A stretch of DNA of 64,000 bases from positions 1 to 64,000 of the forward strand of contig JACKDM010000021.1 of the NCBI GenBank assembly GCA_020633515.1, written 5' to 3'. Below, piece by piece: positions 7,827 to 19,500 of this stretch; the stretch's first letter is position 1, and each line of letters starts with the position of its first letter. The notes beneath the pieces were generated by a model. The model did not search any database. It saw nothing but the letters and a program-made list of their open reading frames with translations, and had not been told where the DNA came from. A program made the position numbers and the translations under genes. The DNA comes from Myxococcales bacterium (GTDB taxonomy: Bacteria; Myxococcota; Bradymonadia; UBA7976; UBA1532).

Positions 7827-10644
7827 TCACCAGCGGGCAGTACCGACGAGCCGCCAGTCCTTCAGGATGAAATGCCTTCGGCACGAAGGACCCGGATCGC
7901 CATCTTCAGCGCCGGTCCGGGTATCGGTCACCCTGTTGCTGATAGAAGACCTCGGCGAAGCGACAGGCTTCGGCGTCGGGCAGCTCTCGATCGGCGGCCA
8001 CCACCGCCTGCGCGCCCGCCACGACAGGCGCCTCAGGCAGCCGATGAGATCGTCGCGGCCGATGATCGCATCAGCCCCAGCCTCGCAAGCGTTGAGCACG
8101 ACCACCGCGCCGCGCAGAGCGCCTGGATCGAGCACCTCGAAGACATCGAGCGCCACCCGACAGGCGAAGCACGAGGTGCGCCCCACTGCAGATCGGCGGA
8201 TCGCCGCGTGCCCCGAAGTGGATGAGCGACGCGTGCGCCATCGCGTCACGCACCGGCCAGGCTCCGCGCTCGCCCCTCCAGCAGCCGCGCGCCGGGAAGT
8301 GCGCCGCGACGGGCGCCCCTCGCTGCGCGCATCCGGCAGCTCCCGGTCGGATCAGCGATGATCAGCGCCACGTCGCCGCCGCCGGCGCGCCGACCATCTC
8401 CAGTGAGCAGCAGCTCGGCGACTGGCAGGAACGACACGGTGAAGTCATCGACGAGGTTCGCCTCCACGCTGAGCGGGATCACATCCGGTGGCCGCTCGCG
8501 ACGAGGTAGATGTGCTCGACCGGGTGCAGCGGCGCCGGAACCGCTCCACCGGCTCCGGCAGCGGCGCCGCGCGGTAGCCATCCGCGGTCGCCCACAACCC
8601 GTACGTCCCTCCGGCCGCCGCCCGATGGCGACACCGCCTCGCGGTCGCAGCGCCGCGATGACATCGCCGACCGCTGCCCGCGCGCCCCCGGCACCGCCGA
8701 CCGCTCGGTGAAGTCGACCTTCGCGTCGAACGCCTTGTCCCGCGCGTCCTGGCCGCCTCGAACCGGGATCCGCCACCGCTCGCGCGCCTCGCGGACCACG
8801 CGCGATCCTCTTCGTCGAGCACCCGGGTGAGCGCCTCCCGCGCGCAGGCCGAGGTCTTCCTGCAGCGCCACCCACCGCGCCTGCCCGGCCGCGTCGAGGC
8901 CGGTTGATCGCGGCGTCCACCTCCAGCCCGCGCAGAACGCGGCCCCGCGCCTTCGTCGGTGATCGCAAACGCCGCGGCGATGTCACCCGCGTCGAGCGCC
9001 GCCGCCATCCGCCTCTTCGATCACTCGCGCCGGCTGCTGAAGAACGACGCCCGCCCTCGCGCAGCCGGGTGTTGACGCTGATCCGATCGAGGCGCCTGAG
9101 CCCGCGCGCAACCACGCTCGCGCGCGGCGAGCTCACCCCTTCGCGCGCGACCCGGCCGCAGCCGAGATCCGCCTGCCAGCCGAGGTCCTCTCTGCCGGCC
9201 CGAGCGCGACCGTCGCGCGCCCTCGTCGAGCGCATCGAAGGCCGCCTGCGCCTCGTCGAGCGCCGCCCCCATCAACGCGACCTTGCCCTCGACGAGCAGC
9301 AGCGAAGCGCCGAAGCGCTCCTCCCTCGCCCCGAGCCGACCGACCCCGCGAGGTGAGCCCGCGCCTCCCTCGACGTGCCCGCGCCGCCTCGGCATCACCG
9401 ACCAGCAGCGCCGCCTGCGCGCGGTTGATCGCCAGCTCGAACCCATCCTCCGTGCCCGCCGCCCGGGTCAGGGAGCGAACAAGCCGATCGCCCGGACCCG
9501 TCGACCGGGCGCGGCCCATCGTGAAGCGCCGGAGCGCCAACCACTCAGATTGAAGGCGAGGCGCCTGCGATCCTCGTCGGTGAAAGGTCTCATCGACCGG
9601 CAGCGCCCGAGGATGGCCCGCGCCTCGTCGTGACGGCCGAGCTCATCGATGAGGAGCGAGGCGGCTCTCGACGTTGAGGCGCTCGAGGCCGCACCGCGTC
9701 CGCCGAGCGGCCGCCTCAGCTCCACACCGGAATCGCCGCCTCGGCGCGACGCCAATCATCGAGCTTCCGAGCGCGAGCAGTCCCATCTGATGCTGCGTAT
9801 TCGCCACCCCATCGAGATCGATCGCCGCCTCACCCGCCGCGTCGAAGCACCGCCCATCAGCGCGCGCGCCATCGGCTACGCGCCATCAGGCCAGGCGGCG
9901 TCCTCGCATAACCCGCATCGCCGCGAGCGCCCCCGCTTGCGCGCGAAGTGCGCCGCCGCGGCCAGCCGCGCGCTCTGCTCGCTCGGCAACCCCAGGCTCG
10001 CCGCGATCTCCGCCGCCTCCCGGTGCGCCGCCTCCGCGAGCGCCCACCGACCGTCCGCCGCCCGATCCCGCGCCACCGCGACAGCGACCCACAAGCGATC
10101 GAGGCCGCTCGCGAGAGGCTCAGAAGTCACCCAGCGTCGGGCATCAGCGACGCCGCCCACGCCCGGGCCAGCGGGTGAAGACGCGGCGCCCGGCGCGCCG
10201 CCAGTTGCACCCGCGCCGCCACCACCGCCGGCCGCCGCTCCGGCACCGGATGCCAGGCCACCGGCCACCGCGCGACCACCTCCCCCGCGTACTCGACCCG
10301 AAGCAAGCGCCCCCTCCAGCGGATCGCTCGTCGCTGACCCGGAGGAAGGTCATCTCTCCCGCCTTGCTCACATATGACAGCGCACGCACCCCGCCCGCGC
10401 CCTCCCAGACGAGCCGCCAATCGCCCCCAGAGGCACCCGCACGACGGGCCGCCGCTCGGCGCGTCGAACCCATGGATCCGCCCACCCGTGTCACCTCGAT
10501 CACCCGCCGGCCATGCAGCTCGGGTGGTGCCAACGCCATGACTTCCGCAGCCGTGCCGTGCGGCGCAGCGCCCTGCTGACAACCGGGCAAGAGGACGCAC
10601 GCCACCCACAACCGGAGAGCGAATGATCGCGTGATGCATGCCAT
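7827..10644 (-). pseudogene. Frameshifted TPR-CHAT lipoprotein gene
   Basis: Reading fragments across frames gives a protein of roughly 930 aa. A lipoprotein signal (MACITRSFALRLWVACVLLP then Gly-Cys) starts at 10644. A beta-rich region follows (YAGEVVARWPVAWHPVPERR, about 10260). Helical TPR-like repeats come next (LAEAAHREAAEIAASLGLPS near 9980; FELAINRAQAALLVGDAEAA near 9420; SLLLVEGKVALMGAALDEAQ near 9280). The CHAT peptidase domain is at 7827-8800 (GTYGLWATADGYRAA, ANLVDDFTVSFLPVAELLL, ALDVFEVLDPGALRGAVVV). The CHAT dyad is visible: His CAC at 8210-8208 within G-H-A-A-I, and Cys TGC at 8087-8085 in LNACEAGA. The end, ILKDWRLVGTARW, is a normal CHAT C-terminus. Many single-base frame changes interrupt it. 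It would be a membrane-anchored protease or sensor upstream of the anti-sigma-like and sigma genes. Confidence 0.65.
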
Positions 10645-11013
10645 CGGTGCTACGCCAACGCGCGCGCCTTGTCCAGCGCCCTCGCCGGTGACCACCGGCG
10701 TCGAGCCCTCACCGGCGCCCCGACACACCCGACCCCCGCGGGGGGCGCCGCGAAACCGGCGAACGGCGTTGGGCTCATGGCACCTTCCTGCTGCATCCAG
10801 CGAGGTCTAGTGCGAGCCGACCGCGTCATTTCCGGCCGTGGCGCATTTTTCTGCCGCCGATCGGCCCACTGTCAGGGTCGTCGAAAAAATCAGCACGTCG
10901 AGAAGAATCCGTCCACGCCGCCCTATTAGCGATCCTGTGCCATCTGCACGGATCGGCGCAGGTGTCAGGGTAGCTTCCCGAGGTCGCGACCTCAGCCGTG
11001 GAAGTCAAGGACC
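10645..11013. other. Divergent region upstream of the CHAT and caspase genes
   Basis: About 370 bases between the start of the CHAT gene (-) and the first plus-strand reading frame of the caspase pair. It is locally less GC-rich around 10840-10920 (gcatttttct, tcgaaaaaatcag, agaagaatcc), as expected for divergent promoters, but no clear hexamer pair was identified. No gene was seen. Confidence 0.45.
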
Positions 11014-11566
11014 ATGGAGACGACAGTGGATGATTGCCGCTGCTGGCGGGCGGCCTCGTCCGCCTTGCGGGGGCTCCGAGCCCGCCAGTCGGCTGCCGCT
11101 CCCGATCGCGACGCTGGCGTGCCCGAGATCGACGAGGAGGCCCCACCGGAGAGCCACGACGGGGGGCGTGCAGGAAGCTCGACGACGGCGGCGGGGCGGC
11201 GTGCATGGCTGCGGCTCGTGCGGGATCGAGCTCATCATCGATCCGTCGACGCCGCACCGGCTCCTCATCGAAATGAATCTCGACATCTGGCTGCGCACCG
11301 CGCCCGCCGGGCGCACGCTCGCCGAGGCCAGCCTCGAGCTGGCCTTCCCCAGCGGCCGCGCGCAGATCATCGACCTTGACCCGGGCGACTGGGGTCCCGG
11401 CAAGAGCATCCGCCAGACGATCGAGTCCCCCGCTCGCCGCGGCCGATTGGAGCGCCAGCAAAGGGCGCTGCTCAAAGATCACCTGGACCCGAGACGCGCC
11501 GTCGAGCACGAGCAGTACAAGATTCGACGCATCGCCGGCGGTGAGCCACCCGAAAGGTCATATGTC
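11014..11566 (+). pseudogene. Frameshifted unknown gene upstream of caspase gene
   Basis: An ATG at 11014 after AAGG starts a frame that soon changes. The best-conserved fragment is beta-rich: CGIELIIDPSTPHRLLIEMN, LDIWLRTAPAGRTLAEASLE and LAFPSGRAQIIDLDPGDWGP (about 11215-11400), followed by KSIRQTIESP. I do not recognise the family. It ends close to or overlapping the caspase start at 11562, suggesting translational coupling and a shared function. Start and end are approximate because of the frame changes. Confidence 0.4.
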
Positions 11567-13090
11567 TTCGAGCAGACATCCCCTGCGCGCCCTGTTGGTG
11601 GGGATCGATCGCTACCCATCCCCCAACACCCCCCTCAGCGTAGCGCCGTCGAAGACGCGAGGACATCGCACGGTGCCTCGAGCGTTCGTTCCGGCTTCGA
11701 GCGAGACGCGATCGAGCTGCCTCTCACCGATGAGCAGGCCACCCACGACGCCATCAGAATCCGCGCTCACCGCGCGCTCGCCGAGCGGGTCGCCGACGGT
11801 GGCATCGCGCTTCTACTTCGCCGGCCACGGTGATCGGCAATACGACGACTCGGGCGACGAGGCCGATGGCTGGAACGACTTCCTCGTGCCCGTCGACGAC
11901 GGGGGCGCCGGCCCGCGCATCGGCGACGACCAGCTGCGGTCTCACGTCGAGGCAGCTCTGCGCTTCGGGCCGCCACCACCGTCGTCATCCTCGACTGCTG
12001 CGCCACGCGCTTAAGACCGCGTCCGACGGCGCCGGAGGCACCGCGGCGCCAGGCGCCCACGCTTCCCCCAGGGCTTCGGCCTGCGGCGCCTGGCAGCGAC
12101 CTCCTATGTGCTCATCGCAGCGACCAGCGCCCGCGATGGTGCCTTCGAAGACAGCGCCCCGAGGGCACGACGCGCGGGCTGCTGACGCGCGCGCGCTCGT
12201 CGAGGCACTCGACGCCGCCGCGCCGGTGCGACCTGGACGTCGGTCGTGGCAAGGGTCACTCGCTCGATCGTCGAGGATGAAGCGGCAGCGTCCACAAGTC
12301 GAGGGCGGCGCGCGCGACGGCACCTCTTCGCGCCCACCGCGGAGCCGCCCCTGGGCGCACGCGGGAGTCGATTCGACGGCGTATCGGTCAAGCTCAGGTG
12401 GCTCCACTGGCATCGCCGCTACGACCTCATCGCGCTGTGCCCGCTCGAAGCCGAAGCGCCGCGATGGCTCACCCCGCGTCAGCGATGCCGAGTGGACGAC
12501 CTCGACCTGCCCTGCGCCCCTTCGCCGCCGAGTTGCGAGGCGCGCTGCTGCAGGCGCAAGGGCTCGTGGGGCCGCTGAGGCGCCTGTGGGACCTCGCGCT
12601 CGCGGTATCGGGCCCACCGACCGCAGTCGGCCACTGGCCCCGTCTCGGTCGAGATGAAGCCCCTGCTCGACGCGAAGGGTCGCTGACAGGTCTCCCTGCC
12701 GGGCGAACGGGTCACCTCTGCACGTCAGCAACCTCACCAACGATCGCCCTTTTCTCTGACGCTCGTCGCGCTTCCGATGAGCGACCGTCCGACCGTCTTG
12801 TTGCCCGATCCCGGCGGGGGTTTCGCCCCTCGATCCGAACGTCGCGCATCATCCCGTCATCGAAGCCGCGCTGCCTCCCCGGCACGAAGGCGGCGACGCG
12901 CCATCTGGCCCGTGCTCCGTCGCCACCTTCGAGCTCGGCCGACCTTCCGGCCCGATCGAGGACTGGCCCGGCCGACACGCTGCGGCCGCGCGACCTGAGC
13001 GGCCCGGTTCGCGGCGCGTTCCGGCCTCCTGGCCCGATCGTGCAACGCGTCGGCGAGCTTCCACATCGCCTCGCGCGCAGCGTAGCCCGA
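11562..13090 (+). pseudogene. Frameshifted caspase-family (peptidase C14) gene
   Basis: ATG at 11562 follows AAAGG. The fragments join into a metacaspase-like protein. The first strand is SRHPLRALLVGIDRYPSPNT, and LTDEQATHDAI follows in another frame. The histidine motif FYFAGHGDRQYDDSGDEADG has His at 11826-11828. Then come GWNDFLVPVDDGG and the cysteine motif VVILDCC (11981-12001). Later fragments ATSYVLIAATSARDGAFEDS and WTSVVARVTRSIVEDE fit the rest of the C14 fold. After about 12680, pieces such as VTLHVSNLTNDRPF and LLPDPGGG resemble the beta domain (DUF4384-like) that often follows bacterial caspases. No signal peptide is present, so it would be cytoplasmic. Both dyad residues remain although the frame between them is broken. 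The 3' end is approximate. Confidence 0.65.
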
Positions 13091-13136
13091 AGAGGGCATG
13101 CAGCGCCCGGCGAGAGCGGGAAGCCTTGCGCCCCTT

Positions 13137-13340
13137 CGTGGGGCGGACGCGTACGGGGTACCGAGAGCGGGTGTCGGTGCGGGTGGGGGGGACGCGTACA
13201 AGGGCCCGAAAGCGGGTGTCGGTGCGGGTGGGGGAGACGCGTACAAGGGCCCGAAAGCGGGTGTCGGTGCGGGTGGGGGAGACGTGTACAGCGGCCCGAA
13301 AGCGGGTGCGGGTCGCCTCGGTGGAGACGCGGACATCGGC
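13137..13340 (+). repeat. Five-copy 45-bp tandem array carrying the dispersed motif
   Basis: The unit is 45 bp; the GGAGAC cores of copies 3, 4 and 5 are spaced exactly 45 bases apart (copy 2 reads GGGGAC). Copies 2 and 3 are almost identical; copies 1 and 5 are diverged. Each contains GGTGGGGGAGAC followed by GCGTACAAGG or a variant, then a GGCCCGAAAGCGG tail. All three plus-strand frames are partly open here but it is not part of any supported gene. It lies between the caspase gene and the start of the giant operon. Confidence 0.85.
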
Positions 13341-13465
13341 CCGAGGTTCGCGCCCCGACGGGCCCGGCGGCAGCAAGGACCGAAGGGGCTGGATCCCGAC
13401 CCGGTCATGCCGTCAGGATGCGCGGCCCGCTGGATGGTTCAGCCGAGTGACTGGATCTCACATTC

Positions 13466-13487
13466 CGCGAAGAGCATGATATTCGCG
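13466..13487. promoter_or_regulatory. Inverted repeat upstream of giant operon
   Basis: CGCGAA (13466-13471) and TTCGCG (13482-13487) are separated by ten AT-richer bases (gagcatgata), 57 bases before the first gene of the operon. The position and symmetry suit an operator or promoter element. No firm -35/-10 was identified. Confidence 0.35.
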
Positions 13488-13543
13488 CGGTGCTGTCCGC
13501 CGGTGCCCTCGCGCGGGGCGTCGAAGACGAGGGGGAGTCGCAG

Positions 13544-16500
13544 ATGCGTCGGATGACTGGCGGGTTCTGGTTCGCCGTGGCGATGCTCTTGGCGGTGCCG
13601 GTCGCGGCGCAGATCGTCAACCCGCCGTCCGGGCGCGGGATCCGGGTCGATGGGGAGGTCGTCGAGCTCGACGAGCGCTGCGTCGTCAACATCGCCAACC
13701 GCTCGGCGCGGGTCGCGGCGGACGGGAGCTTCGCGGTCCCCAACGTGCCGTTCGAGGCGGGCATTCCCAGTCGGATCCGGGCGGTCTGCACCCGGCCGGG
13801 GCGGTTGCTGCACGGGGCCTCGCCGTTGCTCGACCTGAGCGCCGATCCGGCGAAGGTGCCGGTCTTCTTCGACGCCTTCGTGCCGCTCGCGACCGATATC
13901 CGACTCTATGCGGCCAACGACGATCCGGTGATCGTCGAGCCGGATTCGACCCTGCCGATGATCGCGGTCGCGACGCTGCCCGACGGGAGGGTGCGCGCGA
14001 TCACCGATCCGTCGACGGGCACGGTGTGGACCTCGTCGGATCCGACGGTGGCGACGGTGTCGCGCACCGGTGAGGTGACGCCGCTGCGGCGGGGTGAGGT
14101 GATCATCCGGGCGCAGAACGAGGGGCTGTCGGGGAGCTTGCGGGTCTCGGTGCGGATCCCGAACGATCGCGATCGCGACGGGCTGACCGATGAGTTCGAA
14201 CTGGCCAACGGGCTCGATCCCGATGATCCGACCGATGCGTTGCTCGATGGGGACCTCGACGGGCTCGACAACGTGCAGGAGTTCGCGGCGGGGACCTCGC
14301 CGCGGCTGGCGGACAGCGATGGGGACGGGTTGCTCGATGGGGACGAGGTCCTCCGCGACAGCGACCCGCGGCGGGCGGACACCGATGGAGATGGGCTGCT
14401 CGATGGGGAGGAGGTGCGGATCGGGACGCTGGTCGGCGTGGCGGACAGCGACGGGGATGGGATCAGCGATGGGGCGGAGATCGACTTCGGGCTCGATCCG
14501 CTCTCGCCCGACGAGACGACGACGGCGGTGGGGCGGGTGGTCGATCCGGATGGGGCGGCGGTCGAGGGGGCGGTGGTGCTCATCGCCGATCGCTTCCAGG
14601 GCTTCACCGACGCGGCGGGGGTCTTCGAGATCGCGGGGGTGGTGGTCGATGGCGGGCCGCTGACGGCGAACGTGCGGCTCTTGCGGAGCGGGGTGGTGCT
14701 CGACGGGAAGTCGGGGCGGATCCCGCCGGTGGCGATGGGCACGACCGATATGGGGGTGGTGCGGCTGCGGCCGGTGCGGGGCGCGATCGGCGGCACGATC
14801 CTGAGCCCGCGGGGGCAGCCGGTGGCGGGCGCGCGGGTGGTCGTGCGGGTGGGGGAGGACGAGCGCGGGACGAACGCGAACGCGGCGGGGCAGTACCTGT
14901 TGCAGCGCTTCGACGCGGGTGAGGTGACGGTGGTGGCGACCGATCCGCGTACGGGCCTTCGCGGGCGGGCGTTCGGGTCGCTGCTCGAAGACGGCTCGAC
15001 GCAGATCGACGTGCAGCTCCGCGCCTCGGGCACGATCCAGGGCTCGGTCTTCGGGCGCGACGGGCAGCCGGTGGGGCCGGGGATCCAGGTGACGCTGCGG
15101 GGGCCGTCGAACCTCGACATCGTCACCGATGACTTCAGCCGCTTCCGCTTCGACTTCATCCCGCTCGGGGTCTACACCGTCGAGGCGTTCGACGCGGCGG
15201 GCAACCGGGGGCGAACCTCGGCGGCGATCACCGGGACGAACCAGGTGGTGCCGGCCGACGTGAGCTTCCTCGGCAAGGGGCGGGTCGCGGGGATCGTGGA
15301 GACCGGCGGCGGCGCGCTCGTCGCCGGGGCGCGGGTGACGCTGCGGAGCCGCTCGCCGTTCGGCGGGCAGGCGGAGGTGGTCACCGACGCGGCGGGCGCG
15401 TTTGCGTTCGATGGGGTCTTCGTCGGGCCGTTCGAGCTGACCGGCCTCGATCCGCGCACCGGGCTCGCGGGGGTGGCGGAGGGCAACGTCGACTTCGAGG
15501 GCGACGTCGCGCGGGTGACGGTGACGCTGCGGGGCGCGGGGCGGATCGTGGGCGCGGTGCTCGCGAGCGACGCGGCGACGCCGGTGCCGGGCGCCGCGGT
15601 GACGGTGAGCCCGGGCGGGCGCACGGTGGTCGCCGACGCGCAGGGCGTGTTCCGCTTCGACGGGCTGCCGCTCGGGCGCTACACGCTCGACGCGGCGCAC
15701 CCGGTGACGCCGGATCGCGGGCGCATGGTGGTCAACCTCGTGGAGCCCGACGCCGAGGTCGAGGCCGACGTGACGCTGCTCGGGCTCGGCACGGTCGAGG
15801 TGACGGTGCTCGACGCGGGCGGTGATCCGGCGCCGGGGACGCGGGTGACCCTCGATGGCGGCACCGGCTTCACCCAGCGCCTCGTCGCGATCGCGGACGG
15901 CGCGGGGCAGGTGCGCTTCCAGCAGGTGCTCGCGGGGCCGTTCTCGCTGGCGGCGGTCGAGGCGCTCTCCGGGCTGGTGGGCGGGCTCGACTCGAGCGTG
16001 CTCGCGGGCGAGACGGTGAGCCTCGAGCTGCGCCTCGAGAGCGCGGGCACGATCACCGGCGTCGCCTACAACCCCGACGGGATCACCCCGGTGCGCAACG
16101 TGCGGGTGCGGCTGACGCCGTCGAGCCGCGAGGTCACCACCGACGCGGTGGGGCGCTTCCGCTTCGATCTGGTGCCGGTCGCGGGCGGGCCGTACGCGCT
16201 CGAGGCGTTCGACGGCACCGGCGCCCGCCGGGCGCGCGCCGAGGGGATCGCGCTCGCGGCGCACGCGGAGGTGGTCAGCCGCGACCTGATCCTGATCGGG
16301 ACCGGCGTGGTCACCGGCAGCATCCTGCGCGCCGACGGGACGCCGGCGAGCGGGGCGGCGGTGACGGTCGACAGCGTGGTGCCGGGCGCGCCGCGGCGCT
16401 TCGCGGACACGGCGGCCGACGGCAGCTTCCGGGTCGAGGGCGTGCCGCAGGGGCGCTTCACGGTCAACGCGAGCCTGCGCGGCGAGCGGCAGGCGGGCGC

Positions 16501-19500
16501 TGCGGGCGGCGAGATCCGGTTCGACGGTGACATCGCGGTGATCGAGATCCGCATGGACGAGAACTTCATCCCGCCGCCGCCGAGCAACACCAACCCGATG
16601 CTGACCCGCCTCTTCGACGCCAACAACTTCGACTACGCGATCCACCAGGACGGCTCGATCCGCAACGGGACGCGCTCGGTGTTCCGCGGGGACGGCGGGC
16701 TGTCGAGCGGCGGGTTTCTGCTCTATGTGCGCGAGAGCGACGGCGGCGAGGACTTCGAGCCCTTCGCCGGCAACGGCGGCCGCGTCGAGCTCGACGGGCG
16801 CCAGCTCGCGCTGCCCGGCGCGGGGCCGGGCGGGGTGCAGATCACGCGCAAGGTCTATGTGCCGCGCGACGGCTACTTCGTGCGCTTCGTCGAGGTGCTG
16901 CGCAACCCCACCGCCGATCCGATCGTGCTCGACGTGCAGGTGCGCACGCACTTCCAGTTCACGACCCGCACCGAGGGCGGCTTCACCTTCACCGATCCGC
17001 CGCAGCTCAACCTGACGAGCAGCGGCGACCCGTTCCTCGCGGTCGGCGCGGCGCTCGGCGACGCGGCCGATCGGTGGGCGGTGATCGACGACCGGATCGA
17101 CGAGGACCCGTTCGTCACCGCCAACCAGCCGACGGCGGCGCACGTCTTCGACGGCGAGGGCGGCGTGATCGGGGCGGGCGAGGGCGAGTGGCTGCTGAGC
17201 CCGCAGGCGACTTATGGCCGCCTCGACGCGACCTGGGTGCGGCTGCGGATCGAGCCGGGGCAGACCGCGTCGCTGATGCACTTCGGCGTGCAGCAGCTCA
17301 CCGGCCTCGCCGCCCGCGCCGCCGCCGAGCGCCTCGAAGCGCCGGCGCCCGAGGCGCTGAGCGGGCTCTCGGTCGAGGACCGCGCGACGATCCGCAACCA
17401 CGACCTGAGCGGCGCCGACGACGTCGACCCGCTCCCGACGCTGCTCGCCGGCGTCTCCGGCCGCGTCCTCGAAGGCGACGCCGAGACGGTGGTGCCGCGC
17501 AGCCGCGTCACCTGGCAGAGCAGCCACCCGCTCTTCGGGCGGACCTGGCAGTTCGACGCCGACGGCAACGGCGTCTACCGCGTCGGCGCCCGCCTCGGCC
17601 GCAACGGCGACAACATCGCGGTCCCCGCCGCGCCCTTCGAGGTGCGCGCCCGCCACCCGGTCACCGGCGTCGACTCGCCCACCTTCGGCGGGGTCTTCGC
17701 GCCCGGCGCCGACACCGCAGAGCGCGACGTCGTCTTCAACAACACCGGCCTCGTCGTCGGCACCGTGCGCCGGCCCGATGGCAACGTCGTCAGCACCGGC
17801 ACCGTGCGCATGTCGGGCGGCCCGCTCCCCGGCAACGCCGACGCCGGGATCGCCATCGACGGCGGCTTCGGCTTCACCGGCGTGCCGCCCGGCCAGTACC
17901 GCCTCGTCGCGACGGTGCCGATCCCGCAGGGCACGCCGCTGACCGGCGAGGTCTTCGTCAACGTCGTCGCCGGCGAGACCGTCGCGGTCGAGATCGAGAT
18001 CATCCCCACCGGCGGCGTCATCGGCGTCGTGCGCGACGGCGGCGGCAACGTCGCCGTCGAGGTCCCCACCGAGATCACCGGCCCCGGCGTCACCCGCCGC
18101 GGGCGCACCGACACCGGCGGCCGCTACAGCTTCCTCGACATGCCGCTCGGCGACTTCACCGTGCGCGCGCAGGAGCCCAACACCGGCCTCTGGAGCGCGG
18201 CGCCGGTCAGCGTCGAGGCGTTCGAGATCACCGAGCAGGACCTGCAGCTCGTGCCGCTCGGCGAGATCGCGCTCCAGGTCAGCTACAGCGACGGCCGCCC
18301 GGTCGCCGACGCCGCGGTGCAGATCCAGCGCGAGCGCCTCGGGGTCTCCTTCCGCTCGGTCGGCCGCACCAGCCCGCTCGGCCGCCTCCAGCTCCGCTTC
18401 GTGCCCGAGGGCGCGTTCATCGTGCGCGTCATCAGCCCGCAGAACGCCGCGATCGTCGTCGACGCGCCCGGCTCGATCGACGCCCACGACCAGCTCGTGC
18501 CGCTCGCGATCGAGGTCCCCGTCGACGACCCGCCGCAGGTCGAGCTGATCGCGCCGCTCGCCGGCGTCGAGATCCGCGAGGGCGCGCAGGTCGTGCTCTC
18601 CGCCGAGGCCAGCGACGACATCGGCATGCGCCGCGTCGACTTCCGCGCCGACGGCGTCGTCATCGGCAGCGACTCGACGCCGCCCTACACCTTCGTCTGG
18701 CGCGTGCCCGCCGGCGTCGGCCGCGCCCCGATCGCGCTCACCGCGGTCGCCTACGACAACGGCCCCAACCAGACCGTCTCCGACGCCGTCACCGTCTTCC
18801 GCCTCGACGACGAGCAGGCGCCCGACGTCGTCTTCACCGCGCCGCTCATCGGCGCCCGCTTCATCGAAGGCACCCGGATCAGCGCCGCGGTGCTCGCCAA
18901 CGACGACGTCGGCGTCGCCCGCGTCGAGTTCTTCGTCGGCGCGCGCTCGATCGCCATCGACGAGAGCCCGCCCTACGCCGCCACGATCGACATCGACCCC
19001 GACGCCGCGCCCGACGGCCCCGTCGACCTGACCCTGCGCGCCGTCGCGACCGACCGCGCCGGCAACACCGACGAGGCGACGCGGGTGGTGCAGGTCGTGC
19101 CCGACGCCGCGCCCACCATCGAGATCATCCGCGCGCCCGCCGAGGGCGGCACGGTCGTCGAGAACACCACCGTGCGCTTCGAGGCCGACGCCCGCGACGA
19201 CCGCGGGGTCACCGTCGAGCTCGTCGTCGACGGCGTCGTCATCGCCACCCGCAACCAGGCGCCGTTCCGCTTCGACTGGGTCGCGCCCGCCGCCGGCGCG
19301 GCGAACAACCCCGTCGAGGCCGTGCTCCGCGCCCGCGACACCATCGGCCAGACCGCCGAGGTCAGCCGCCGCTTCGACGTCACCGTCGACCAGCCGCCCA
19401 CCGTCGTCATCACCGCGCCCGCGGCCGGCGCCGAGGCGGTCGAAGGCAGCCGCCTCGCGATCAGCGCCGACGTCGCCGACGACCTCGGCGTCGACGAGGT

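Noticed and set aside
13137..13340. Tandem array as a CRISPR
   Set aside because: Repeats are contiguous at 45 bp with no unique spacers, and no cas gene is nearby.
14861..14885. GTGGGGGAGGACGAGCGCGG in paralogue A as a motif copy
   Set aside because: It encodes VRVGEDER, conserved in both paralogues, and fits the consensus only in its first nine bases.
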